A stretch of DNA of 64,000 bases from Gracilariopsis chorda (lineage: Eukaryota; Rhodophyta; Florideophyceae; Gracilariales; Gracilariaceae), in the NCBI GenBank assembly GCA_003194525.1, contig NBIV01000062.1, forward strand, positions 248,001 through 312,000, read 5' to 3'. Positions within the stretch are counted from its first letter, which is position 1; each line of letters begins with the position of its first letter. The notes below the pieces were generated by a model. That model had not been told where the DNA came from. It saw only the letters and a list, made by a program, of their open reading frames with translations, and did no database searches. The position numbers and the translations under genes are program-made. Of the stretch, positions 1 to 9,242 are shown in pieces.

Positions 1-439
1 GGAGATCTTTCAGTGCTGCTCAAGAGAAGTCCGTCAGGAACAGACTGGAGAAGTCAGATGATACTGTACGCTCGCAGATACTTTGCAGGGCATTGGGATA
101 AGGCTACCATCCACATTGCATATTGATCCCATTACGACGTTCCTCCAGTTGGATGGGCATTGACTTCTGACAGAAGAAGAGACGATCTACTGTTGCCATC
201 TATTTGGGTTCGCTAGTACCTCGTGCGATCGGATAAGTGCGGACGTAGTTTTTTGAACCTGAGCTGCTCACGACTGGTGCGATCATCCTAAGAAGTCTTC
301 GTATACCAAGGATATTACAGGGGCTTTGTCTTATGGAAACAGCAAGAGTGATTTTGTTCTAGTGCTTTGGATCACGAACGAACACCGGCCGATCACTTTT
401 TCCAAGTAAAGGACGCACGCTACAACTCACGATTGGCAT
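1..439. other. Left edge and region upstream of the RMND1-like gene
   Basis: No complete gene is visible. A frame open from the window edge runs from base 3 to a TAA at 99-101 (32 codons, charged and lysine/arginine-rich) and could be the last codons of a gene lying to the left, but it is too short to identify. The rest, about 340 bases, has no recognisable coding sequence or repeat and probably holds the 3' flank of that gene and the promoter and 5' UTR of the next one. Confidence 0.25.
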
Positions 440-1558
440 ATGAAATTCATGAATGTTCTTGTGCCCGCTGCTCACGGCGCAAGGTGCTGCCCTTCGAGCT
501 GTCAAACATGGACCTTCATTCTTCGACGCCGAATCTGCAGTGCCTCAAACGCTTCAGACCATGTTAGCGCAGTAGACGCGACGAGAAAGAAGCAAAAGCA
601 AAAGACCGCCCGGGTTCTAAGCAGTGAGAAAGCTGACACTGTCTGTGCTGCCTACTGTGTACATAATCCGGTAGCTCTTTTCCGCGTCGCAAGCTTCTTC
701 CGTAAATCGTCATTCAAAGCTATTCAGGATGGAGCGGAACGGACTTACAAAAACCAAGATCTGAAGATACATGCCGGCGACGTCGTGCATGCGCCATTTG
801 ATGAACTCGATTGCAACTCTAAGCTCCGCGGCCATGCCTTTTTCTTCAGTTCTGGGGCAGCCGTTTTTTGGGGTCTTCCGATGGACTTGCGACGACAGCT
901 AATCCAAGAGTTAGGAAAATTCCAGGACCCTAAAGCTTCATCTGTGAGTCCCGGTATGCATCCAGATAATTGTCATCTACCCTTAGAAATGGAGGACTTC
1001 GAACACGAATTCAATTATCGCGTGGAGATTGATCGTAAAAGACCCTCTTTCATAAACGATGAGATCTATCTGACAGATTTTGAAGATGCAGAGCAGTTGT
1101 TAGCATTTTCGTACGGACTTGCTCAATCGGTCAAATTGCTTGTATTCGAGGAGGTCATAGACGCTCTTGTTCTTCGCACTAGGAGTTTACCAGATGCGCT
1201 TGCGAGAGAGGGAAAAATTAAACTATCTCATCGTGATATAAAGTGTCTTATCGGAGAACTGCTTGCAGCTCGTTACTCAGTCAACCTCGTTTCTGATATA
1301 AAAGACACACCAGAGTATTTTTGGCAGCATCCAGAACTGGAGGCCTTGTTCCAAGAGTGTGCACGAGAAGTAGAATTGCGGCAACGTGCGCGAATTTTGG
1401 ACTCCCGTACCCAAGTTATCAAGGAAGCTCTTGACATTTTGAACAATGAACTATCATCTACTTCTTCAGATCGTGTGGAAAGGGCCATTCTCTTCCTGAT
1501 TGCTGTTGAAGTCTCCGTCGAACTAGCTCGCATGGTACATGCTTGGGTTGTCTCCTGA
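440..1558 (+). CDS. RMND1/Rmd1-family (DUF155) mitochondrial protein
   Basis: Single-exon frame of 372 codons. The DUF155 signature is clear: AYC at residues 71-73 (the family's conserved start), a block around HAFFFSSGAAVFWGLP at 132-147, ALAQSVKL-like GLAQSVKL at 226-233, and the hallmark DTPEYFWQHPELE near 289-301. A hydrophobic segment at about 348-363 matches the C-terminal membrane anchor of the family. The family includes human RMND1, needed for mitochondrial translation, and yeast Rmd1/Rmd8. The first 60 residues are rich in Arg, Lys, Ser and Ala and poor in acidic residues, which suits a mitochondrial presequence, though this part is not conserved and an upstream exon or other start is possible. 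Convergent with LCP5 264 bp away. The family call is firm; the exact subfamily and the start are less so. Confidence 0.88.
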   Translation: MKFMNVLVPAAHGARCCPSSCQTWTFILRRRICSASNASDHVSAVDATRKKQKQKTARVLSSEKADTVCAAYCVHNPVALFRVASFFRKSSFKAIQDGAERTYKNQDLKIHAGDVVHAPFDELDCNSKLRGHAFFFSSGAAVFWGLPMDLRRQLIQELGKFQDPKASSVSPGMHPDNCHLPLEMEDFEHEFNYRVEIDRKRPSFINDEIYLTDFEDAEQLLAFSYGLAQSVKLLVFEEVIDALVLRTRSLPDALAREGKIKLSHRDIKCLIGELLAARYSVNLVSDIKDTPEYFWQHPELEALFQECAREVELRQRARILDSRTQVIKEALDILNNELSSTSSDRVERAILFLIAVEVSVELARMVHAWVVS

Positions 1559-1821
1559 TGACGAAGTGGTCGACTGAGTTCTGTACTTTCTCTGGCTCCG
1601 TTGGGATGAGCCAGATTGCTTTGCGCTTGTCTTTGTTTTCTCAATACCAGCTGTTCACGAGTTTGACTCAAGTGACATGCTTGAGCCTACTCGACATGTT
1701 GATCGCTGGATTTGCGTGTAATCACACCAACCAAGTCGCTCAGAACAATCAAGAGTATGGTCAGACCAGACGGAGTGGGTTTCAGATTCTCTTCAACATG
1801 TCAACGAGCGTAAACAGAAGC

Positions 1822-2784
1822 CTACGTTCGGCGTCTTTTTCTTGCAGAGCCTCCTGCCTTTGGTGAAGGCCTTCTCTTTTTCAGCTCATCCTCAAATATT
1901 TGGTCTAGCTGCTCTTCTCTTTCGAGCTCTTCCCTTTCGTCATCGTCGGCCGTGGTTACGCGATGAAGCTTCGAGGTCTTGTCCTTATGTACAACACGGT
2001 CTGCCAATGCGACCAATCCGGAGAATGTATCACCGCCTGGTTGAGAGCCCTGCCGCGCATCCTCACCAACCCGATCAGAACGCCTCTTCTCTTTCTTGGA
2101 CAAACTTAGCCTTACGAAGTTATCCTCTTCAAACCTCTCCCTTTGCTTCTGTTCGCGCAAGAGGCGCTGTGCTTCCGGGGTGCGCAAATCCTCGTCTGCG
2201 TATACCTCTTCCGGACGTCCTTGAACAGCGGCAAGCATTTCTTGTACTTCCGAACTGCGAATGGCGCGGGCCTGGTACCTTTCCTTTTCTTTATGCGCAC
2301 GTGCCAAGCGCTTGTCACCGTCGCCGTCATAAAAGACCTCGGAAAAACGAGGGGGTCGGTACGCGCGTTCTTCGTCACTGGAGCTGTTTTGTTCATCTTC
2401 GTCAACGACGACAGCGTCAGGATCTGGGCGATGCATATCAGCCTCATCTCCACGTTCCGGCTTTGCAGGTGTCTTCTTTAAGAGTCGATCAATTTGATAC
2501 CGGAGTTTCTTCTCCAAGGGTGCCATCTTAGATAGCACGACCCAATCTTCAATAAGCTCATCTATTATGCCCTTAACGGACGTTCCCTTGAGACGAGCTT
2601 GCGTAAACTTGATAAGTGCGGCGTTGTAATGCATAAGGGTGGCTGACTTTGCGGTCAAGAGTGATATGCCGTCTTCCAGCCCATCCGCTTCGTCAGTTGC
2701 TAACATGACCCGCTGCACTTCCTTCCTATATTCGGTGGCCAACTTCTGGATTTCAGACAGAGTCTGAGTAATTTCAGTAGCCAT
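1822..2784 (-). CDS. LCP5: Neuroguidin/Lcp5, Sas10/Utp3/C1D family
   Basis: Intronless frame of 320 codons starting at an ATG at 2784. Residues about 8-105 form the Sas10/Utp3/C1D helical domain, including LLTAKSATLMHYNAALI (42-58) and the family hallmark PLEKKLRYQIDRLLK (89-103). The middle is acidic (runs of D and E near 127-140), then a charged helical stretch contains RPPRFSEVFYD. The C-terminus ends in KKRRPSP...RKRRRT, a basic nuclear/nucleolar signal. The family (yeast Lcp5, human NGDN) is part of the U3 small-subunit processome that matures 18S rRNA, and metazoan NGDN also binds eIF4E; only the first role is assumed here. Length matches human NGDN (about 315). It is divergent from the proteasome gene, with 473 bp between start codons. 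Confidence 0.92.
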   Translation of the reverse strand: MATEITQTLSEIQKLATEYRKEVQRVMLATDEADGLEDGISLLTAKSATLMHYNAALIKFTQARLKGTSVKGIIDELIEDWVVLSKMAPLEKKLRYQIDRLLKKTPAKPERGDEADMHRPDPDAVVVDEDEQNSSSDEERAYRPPRFSEVFYDGDGDKRLARAHKEKERYQARAIRSSEVQEMLAAVQGRPEEVYADEDLRTPEAQRLLREQKQRERFEEDNFVRLSLSKKEKRRSDRVGEDARQGSQPGGDTFSGLVALADRVVHKDKTSKLHRVTTADDDEREELEREEQLDQIFEDELKKRRPSPKAGGSARKRRRT

Positions 2785-3257
2785 ACTTGTTCTAGGTGAG
2801 TCTTCTGTTGTAGCGTTTTCGGAGATAAATAGGTGCTCGTCGTCCGGTTAAACGAATTAGTGGTCATATCATATGCTTGGTACCTTCGTGGTCCCAGCCT
2901 CGAGGCTCCAAACCTGCAGTAGCTGCCCGAGGCGTGCCGATGTGCGCATTACAGAAATAACACTGGCCAATTAGCATTCTGCAGGTTGGAAAACTGTAAG
3001 CCGTTCTCACCAGCACCGGTTTCGCCGATGCGCGTTCCAGCATGTGTCATTGCACAACTCAGAATGGCTGTTTGACGCAGCTCTAATGATCCGTATCAAG
3101 AAAGCCCACCCGTTTCCTGTTGCCGCGGCAGACTTTTTCCAACTCTCCGCACCTGTTCTTGAACTTTCCCCACCGCCGCAGTAGATCACACTCATCGAGT
3201 CCGTGCGATCGCTTGCGCAGATTAGCAACCACATCTGGCTGAGTTTGTACCGCAGGC
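2785..3257. promoter_or_regulatory. Divergent promoter region between LCP5 and PSMA2
   Basis: These 473 bases separate two start codons on opposite strands, so both promoters and both 5' UTRs must fit here. I see no clear TATA box beside either start and no repeat. The region is not obviously AT-rich. A shared promoter for a ribosome-biogenesis gene and a proteasome gene is inferred from the geometry only. Confidence 0.45.
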
Positions 3258-4092
3258 ATGGGGGAGTCGGACTACTCATTTTCATTGACTACTTTCAGTC
3301 CGAGCGGGCGGTTGGTACAGATCGAGTATGCACTCAACGCTGTTACTGCAGGTGCAACCGCTCTAGGCATCAAAGGTGAGTTCCATGGCGTCTTGTATGC
3401 GTATATTCTGCTGGGAGCCCTACTGGGCTTTAAATTATGCTCGGAAGTTAATCGTATCATCTAGAATCTAACAAGGCGATCATCTGCACTCATCGACATC
3501 AGCGGGCAATGGCATCGTGCTGGCAACGGAGAAGCGTCTACCGTCTCCCCTCATGGCCTTTGACAGCATACAGAAGGTATCCATGATAACGAAATCTATC
3601 GGCATAGTGTACGCTGGTATGGGTCCTGACTCGCGAGTGCTAATTAAGAAGGCTCGGAAAGCAGCACAATCCTACTACCAAGTATATAATGAATCGATAC
3701 CTGTGGGTCAGCTAGTGCGAGAGGTGGCTAGCGTTATGCAAGAGTTTACTCAGAGCGGAGGTGTGCGTCCTTTTGGGGTGAGCTTGTTAGTTGCTGGCTT
3801 TGACGACGAAGGACCCCAGCTCTGTCAGATCGACCCTAGTGGTAGTTACTACGCCTGGAAGGCAAGCGCTATCGGGAAGAATATGGTCAATGCCAAAACG
3901 TTTCTCGAGAAGCGTTACTCTGACGATATCGAACTAGAAGACGCTATCCATACAGCGATTTTGACCTTAAAGGAAGGTTTTGAAGGCCAGGTAACCGAGA
4001 ACAACATCGAGATTGGCGTGATTGGTGAGGATAAGCTGTTTAAGACACTGACTCCTGCAGAAACAAAGGACTATCTCACGGAGCTTGAATAG
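3258..4092 (+). CDS. PSMA2: 20S proteasome subunit alpha-2 (two exons)
   Basis: Exon 1 is 3258-3375 and exon 2 is 3503-4092, joined across a 127-bp GT-AG intron (GTGAGT donor at 3376, AG acceptor at 3501-3502) in phase 1. The spliced product is 235 residues, against 234 for human PSMA2. It opens with the alpha-subunit N-terminal signature [20 protein letters not shown], which forms the gate and ring contacts. The splice restores [14 protein letters not shown], and exon 2 carries the strongly conserved [20 protein letters not shown] and [20 protein letters not shown]. Alpha subunits are non-catalytic and form the outer rings of the 20S core in nucleus and cytosol. The exact match to family length and motif across the junction makes the intron assignment firm. 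Convergent with the ABCF gene. Confidence 0.96.
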
Positions 4093-4734
4093 GTCCCCAA
4101 ATAAATGAGTGAACACGACGTGGATCAACGAACCTCTTGTATGTACTGGTATTGCCGAGAGGCCGAGGCGCCCTTATTCTTCGCTGCTCCTGGCAAGAAA
4201 CGCCTTCAGTCTTCGCTGAGCTGGCAATTAGGGCATTTTTAGCTCACCAAAACACGCGCGTGCAGATGGTTACTGAGAGAGCTTTAGAAGGTGTGAACTC
4301 TCCGGCGAAGTTGCGTGCACAGCCGAATCATGCTTGATTCTTAGGCCCTTGTAGTAGTCAGAGTTATTTACAAAGGTACAACAGCACCTTTGCAACCTGC
4401 AAAAGCACTCATCCCGCGGTTCGAGGATCGGTGTTTCCATTCTTGCTGTGAAAGATAGGCAAAGAGGTCGGCAAAGACGAAGAGGATAGCTTATAGGGCA
4501 CTTTGTGCATTAAAAAGAAAGGGTTCATTGTATCTTGCAGCATCAAATCACACCGGGGGATTTTCATAGGTCGTGGAGGCTCTCGTTTGGCCATTGCGTA
4601 GGACTGACCTTGTCTGTAACAGGCAAGTGTGGTCACTCTGTTGCACGCTATAGAGAAAGTACTAGACAAAACCTGTATTCCGCTTCCGGCGGCCTTTCGA
4701 TCTGAAGAGCTGTAGTAGGCGCCCTCTCAAATTC
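4093..4734. other. Convergent 3' intergenic region
   Basis: These 642 bases lie between the stop codons of PSMA2 and the ABCF gene. Short open frames at 4137-4337 (+) and 4409-4669 (-) show no similarity to anything I recognise and no favourable context. The region should hold both 3' UTRs; an AATAAA lies at about 4100, just after the PSMA2 stop, and may be its polyadenylation signal. Confidence 0.4.
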
Positions 4735-6906
4735 TTAAGCTCTCATGGTAAAAAGTTTGGACCGTGCTCGTAACCTATCTACCATCTGCTTACGATATTC
4801 CTGATACTCTCCCTTGAATTCAGTCACTCTACCGTCCTCGCAGACGTATATCGTGTCACAAACGCTTTGCACCAATCTTGCATCATGAGTAACCACCAGC
4901 AAGCCTCCGTTGAAAGAATTAAGTGCCATAATCAAGGAATCCAAAGTTTCGATATCGAGGTGGTTTGTGGGTTCGTCAAGAATTAGAATATGAGGTTTCT
5001 GGAAAGTTATTACAGCGAGAGCAACGCGACTCTTTTGACCTCCTGACAACGTGTTAATAGGTCGAAGAGCCTGATCATTGCGGACCCCAAGCTTAGCTAA
5101 ATGACTTCTTAGCTCTGGCATTATGGCGTCTGGGAAAATAACTTTCATATGCTCAAGAGGAGTTCGCCAGAGCACCAGCGTGTCCATGTGATGCTGAGAG
5201 AAGTACCCTATACGCAGCTTTGGTGATTTCTTCACTTCACCCTCAATTGGAATATTCTCTCCGAGAAGCAGCTTCAACAAGGTTGATTTCCCCGCACCAT
5301 TTGGACCAAGTAACACAGTTCTTGAATCCATGTTAATGCTGAAATCCAAGTTTTGGAAGAGGAGATCCTGTCCTTGATATCCAAAAGCAACCTCGCATAT
5401 CTGCACAGATGCATGCGAGCCAGTAAGCGCGCCTGGGTCCGGAAACGTAAAAGAAAACTCCTCTTCCTCGCTAGGAAGGACAACCCGATCTTCATCCATG
5501 CGCTGGAGCATTTTCAATCTGCTTTGTGCCATACTGGCACGCTTGGCGTTGTACCGGAATTTGTCCACGAACTTCTGAATATGTGCTCGTTTCATCTCCT
5601 GGCTCTCCGCAACGCGCTCCAGCTCCTTCATTCTTTCCCTTCTCGCCTTCTCGAAGTCATCGTAGTTGCCACTATACGGATGAAGCTTATGATCCTTAAC
5701 ATGAATAACATCTGTACATATTTCATTGAGAAAAGCACGATCATGAGACACACATGCGATAGTGTGAGGCCATCTTGATAAATAATCCCCTAACCATATG
5801 ACCGTCATTGCATCAAGGTGGTTCGACGGCTCATCCAACAATAGCAGCCTCGGTTCAAGGAACAGAGCTGAAGCCAACGAAATTCGCATGCGCCAACCAC
5901 CAGAGAACTCGTTTACAGTTTGGTTTGTCATCGCATGATCGCTAAATCCGAGTCCGTCTAAGATCGAAGCAGCACGCGCTTTCGCCTTGTCTGCGTCCAT
6001 CTGACCAAGCCTCTCGTAGACTTCAGCCAGTCTGGCGGTCACTGCTGGTTCGGGTTCTTTCCCAGCAGCTTCAGCCTCTTCCATTTTCTCGTTCAGTTCT
6101 TCTTCTTCAGTAAGAAGTTCTTGTCGTTCCACATCACTTTCTAGTACAACCTCCAGTGGCGTTTTCTCACTTCCAGCGATTTCCTGCTCTACGTAGACGC
6201 TGTCCATATCCTCCGGAATTGGGAGCTCTCGCCGAGCTATAGCGCGCATCAACGTTGTTTTACCACATCCATTTCGTCCAACAACCCCGACCCGTCTGCC
6301 ATAGGGTATGTGAAGCTCTGCTCCCTCCAAAAGACTCATACCACCAAACGCAAGATCCAGGCCCTCAATATGGATATCTGAAGAACCAGGGGTGTATTTA
6401 GCTTTAACGCTGCTGACTGTAGCCTCAGATTGATATGTCTTCACTTGTGCACCAACCCGTCGAGCACGCCGTACTGCGGCCGCCTCCTTTGCTCTTTCAG
6501 CTTCAGCAGATCGATCCAGAGTTTGATTTGCATTTCCAGCATGCTGCCGTGTCCCGACACTCTTCCGTCTTCCCGAATCTATCCCAACACTTGCCCCAAG
6601 CCGGGTTGCCTTCGAAAGACGTACGAGCTTCTCTCGTGTCGTATCTTCTGTTGGTGCTCCATGAAGTTGACGGCGAATATTTCGAGCGATTTCTTCGCTC
6701 TTGGATAGAGCAATCTCCGGGTTTATCTGCGGTAAAAATATAGAAACAATGTCAACCACCTCATCCTCAGCAGCAGCTGAGTCCGCAAGGGCGGATGTTA
6801 AGTACTGAACAACCGCAGAATCAAGATCTGTCAGTGGGTTCTCGAGCCCCATTGCTGCCGAAAGTGCGTCTCGGGCATCTTCAAGTGTCACGGTTCTGCC
6901 AACCAT
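4735..6906 (-). CDS. ABCF3: ABC-F ATPase, GCN20/ABCF3 type
   Basis: Intronless, 723 codons from the ATG at 6906; the frame is open six codons further upstream but without another ATG. The first 170 residues are a helical, charged N-terminal domain as in GCN20/ABCF3, which binds GCN1. Two ABC cassettes follow with no membrane segments: Walker A GRNGCGKTT (about 210-218) with signature FSGGWRMR (about 332), and Walker A GPNGAGKST (about 533) with signature LSGGQKSR (about 618). Each has a Walker B of the LLDEPSNHLD / ILDEPTNHLD type, and the linker between the cassettes is the charged ABC-F arm region. The family acts on ribosomes and, with GCN1, in GCN2 activation during amino-acid starvation. 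Lengths fit (yeast GCN20 752, human ABCF3 709). All ATPase motifs look intact. ABCF3 versus another ABC-F is judged from the long N-terminal domain. Confidence 0.93.
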   Translation of the reverse strand: MVGRTVTLEDARDALSAAMGLENPLTDLDSAVVQYLTSALADSAAAEDEVVDIVSIFLPQINPEIALSKSEEIARNIRRQLHGAPTEDTTREKLVRLSKATRLGASVGIDSGRRKSVGTRQHAGNANQTLDRSAEAERAKEAAAVRRARRVGAQVKTYQSEATVSSVKAKYTPGSSDIHIEGLDLAFGGMSLLEGAELHIPYGRRVGVVGRNGCGKTTLMRAIARRELPIPEDMDSVYVEQEIAGSEKTPLEVVLESDVERQELLTEEEELNEKMEEAEAAGKEPEPAVTARLAEVYERLGQMDADKAKARAASILDGLGFSDHAMTNQTVNEFSGGWRMRISLASALFLEPRLLLLDEPSNHLDAMTVIWLGDYLSRWPHTIACVSHDRAFLNEICTDVIHVKDHKLHPYSGNYDDFEKARRERMKELERVAESQEMKRAHIQKFVDKFRYNAKRASMAQSRLKMLQRMDEDRVVLPSEEEEFSFTFPDPGALTGSHASVQICEVAFGYQGQDLLFQNLDFSINMDSRTVLLGPNGAGKSTLLKLLLGENIPIEGEVKKSPKLRIGYFSQHHMDTLVLWRTPLEHMKVIFPDAIMPELRSHLAKLGVRNDQALRPINTLSGGQKSRVALAVITFQKPHILILDEPTNHLDIETLDSLIMALNSFNGGLLVVTHDARLVQSVCDTIYVCEDGRVTEFKGEYQEYRKQMVDRLRARSKLFTMRA

Positions 6907-7310
6907 TACGCCCCTGGGCTTCAAGCCAAATGCACCGAGCAGGTTAAGGCCAACGACTATGTGAACTCAATGTAGCAACTTTACCACGACTCTCCGCCGC
7001 TTCAATGCTTCTGCACGCACCTCAGTAGACAAAACGATGAAGAAAGGGGTATTCGTGGAAAAGGTTAACAATCTAACTTCTTGTTCTAGCTAGTTGCGCA
7101 CTAACCGAGAGTGTCCGGGACAGGGCGATTTCCACTTTAGCTCAGTAGCGTGGCAAAAGCCAGAGCGTAATTTTACCAGAGTTTTTGGGTCTCTGATTGG
7201 TCACGCAGTTTAGAATTTGGTTGAGTGGCAATTTGAGTGGCAGTTTAATTTATTGGGCGTCACCTAAAGTTCCAAAATCACATTTTGCGCAGACGGCAAT
7301 CGATTCTATG
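6907..7310. other. Upstream region of the ABCF gene
   Basis: About 400 bases between the ABCF start codon and the presumed left end of the Tc1/mariner remnant. It should hold the ABCF promoter. No coding sequence is supported. A short local direct repeat (gagtggcaatttgagtggcag) occurs near 7224-7244. Confidence 0.3.
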
Positions 7311-8720
7311 TACAGTGCGCGCAACTCCTTTAAGCACACGCACCCAACTGACAAAAAAAAGGGTTCTGCGTCTGCAAGCATGACACAAATGATGTTTGCA
7401 CACACAAAACAAGGTTGTCAAACATAACCTATAGAACCGTTTGAATCAGTTTCATATCATTCGGACCACAGGTGCAAATAATGCCACGAAACATGTTTAG
7501 ACACGCAAAACAGTATATGACACACATAATAACACCATAAGTCGTTATTCGTTCAGTAATTTCTATCTTTGCCCCGTCTGTCCATCACAGCCAAGATACG
7601 TTTAGTAATAGATCAAAAAAGCTTTTGCATGTAATGTGCGTTGAAATACGCTAAACAGTGACAATAGACTCCTTCAAATACTCAACATTGTCAAAATGCT
7701 TTCCGTTGGCGTATATCTTTCTAGCCATTAGTCCCGAAACGCTTTCTATAATATTTAGGTCTGACGACTTAGCTGGCAATGGTAGAGTACGAACGTAGTG
7801 TCCATGTAGCCATTTGTGCGTATAATTAGAGCGATGACTTGAAGCATTACCATGTCCGAAGATCCAAATTGCCATTGGTCCAAACATTTTAGCAGTCCAC
7901 GGTGGTAGACCAAGTTCAAAAGTCTCACAATACTTCCTAGAATCCTGAGTGCCAGTCAAAAACATCAACTCACTCACCCCGTAGAAAGAAATAGCTCCCC
8001 AGACCATGACCGAATTATCACCTCCAACAAGGGAGGACAAACGGCTCAGTTCCGACCTTAAATCATTCCAATAATATGACAATCCATCAGGGCCATCTAA
8101 TTTGAACTTTTTATCATCTGAGAAAACAACTTTGTTCCAAAAATATTCTCCCTTCGAAATATTGCGCCGAGCTCATTGAATACGTGCAACTTTATGAGCT
8201 TCGGTTATCTTTGGACCCTGCTTCATCTTGGAATATTTCAGATTCTCATGGTATTTGAGTAACTGCTGTACGCGGTGCACGGATATCTGCAGACTACGAT
8301 CCTTTTTGGGGTCAGAAACACTGGCATTACCTTTTCGCGCCTCGCATAAAAGAGCGCTATGTTGCTGTGGGGAGATTTTTCGGAGTTTCTTCGCAATAGA
8401 AGGGGGTTTATGCCTGTTTTTGGAACTGATAAAGCTGCGTACAGCTCCTACGGAGCGCTGGACATGATCTGCTATCTGTTGGAGAGACATTCCTTCATGG
8501 CGGAGTGCAGATATTTGCCCTTTTTCGTATTGGGTCAATTACTTACCTCTTGCCATTTTTGGAGCTACGAAGGACATAAAAGTGAAGGGAAATACTGGCA
8601 GTAACAGGTACTAAGGATTATGAGGCAAGAGACTTGAATTCTGAGGAAGTTCTGCCTTTTTCATGACATGTGTCATATACTATTTCGCGTGTTAAAGGAG
8701 TTGCATGACATGTTTTATTG
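7311..8720 (-). mobile_element. Tc1/mariner-type DNA transposon, decayed
   Basis: A Tc1/mariner transposase (next entry) lies between imperfect inverted repeats. The sequence GCAACTCCTTTAA follows TACAGTGCGC at 7311-7333, and its reverse complement occurs at about 8692-8704. A second shared stretch, AGTATATGACACA, occurs near 7512-7525 and, inverted, near 8668-8681, so the ends are long and the spacing differs between the two sides. TA at 7311-7312 would be the target dinucleotide on the left. The right boundary is only approximate. The family call rests on the transposase; the ends are inferred. Confidence 0.6.
7651..8538 (-). pseudogene. Tc1/mariner transposase pseudogene
   Basis: Read from the ATG at 8538, the frame gives a helix-turn-helix N-terminus (MTQYEKGQISALRHEGMSLQ...) followed by a second DNA-binding helix set, then a TGA at 8173-8175 where the family has Trp (RIQW). 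The same frame continues with the first catalytic Asp (FSDDKKFKLDGPD), VWGAISFYG, then GHGNASSHRS, where the family has a catalytic Asp in QDNASxHRS, and finally AKSSDLNIIES carrying the third acidic site. C-terminal homology (TKRILAVMD) goes on to about 7565 in another frame after a stop at 7651. So the gene has one nonsense codon, a lost catalytic Asp and a damaged tail, and is inactive. It is a plain class II element with no sign of host use. Confidence 0.8.
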
Positions 8721-9242
8721 ATATCATAACCCTAGATGGTTTCTACGGGGAGAAGTGACTACAACTGTTGTTAGTAGGCTAATATTCAACGTGCAAGCAC
8801 AGCTTTCTGCTGCTGCTGTATGCTCAATTTGACAATAAAGGCTTGTTGCGTGGTGTGCCTAAAGCAGTTGCGCGCACTGTACGTGTAGAAAACGCGAAGA
8901 TCCGTGTTTGCAGAGAAAGGCTATTCAGCTGTGGTTCTAAAGGCACACAAATTCTTCTTGCCAAAAAGTTATGCAATTCTAATGTTGCCGTCAGAAGGCA
9001 TAAATACTGCGCTACCAAGGATAGATTGCTAGGTAATTGTCATACTTTAGATCAACTCAGTCGCCCCGCCGTTTTACGATTTGTCTACGCAAATTTCCGA
9101 TTTTGAATCTCACGTGTATCCTCTAGCGCATTCTCGTCTGCACTCAAGCACGGATACAAAGCACAACCAGACGCAAGGGCAGCACAGGTTGTTCTGTAGA
9201 CTCCCTGCTTAAAACGGTAAAGGGTTAGAAGTCTACCCATGG
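8721..9242. other. Non-coding stretch between two DNA transposons
   Basis: About 520 bases with no supported gene. Open frames on both strands at 8824-9106 mirror each other and have no recognisable product. A GGTAAAGGGTTAG motif near 9217-9229 resembles short motifs around 18,205-18,275 and 22,320-22,365. Confidence 0.3.

Noticed and set aside
367-567. 66-codon frame overlapping the start of the RMND1-like gene
   Set aside because: Different frame from the DUF155 domain, with no conserved sequence; probably chance, though it overlaps the uncertain N-terminus.
1842-2531. 229-codon frame on the plus strand opposite LCP5
   Set aside because: It is the mirror of a well-conserved gene on the other strand; its sequence has no family features and the charged composition is explained by the antisense of LCP5.
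5353-5778. 141-codon plus-strand frame within the ABCF gene
   Set aside because: It lies wholly inside the conserved ATPase gene on the opposite strand and has no independent support.
8173-8175. TGA read as tryptophan (genetic code change)
   Set aside because: The host genes here end in normal stops and show no in-frame TGA; the Tc1 copy has other damage, so this is an ordinary nonsense mutation.
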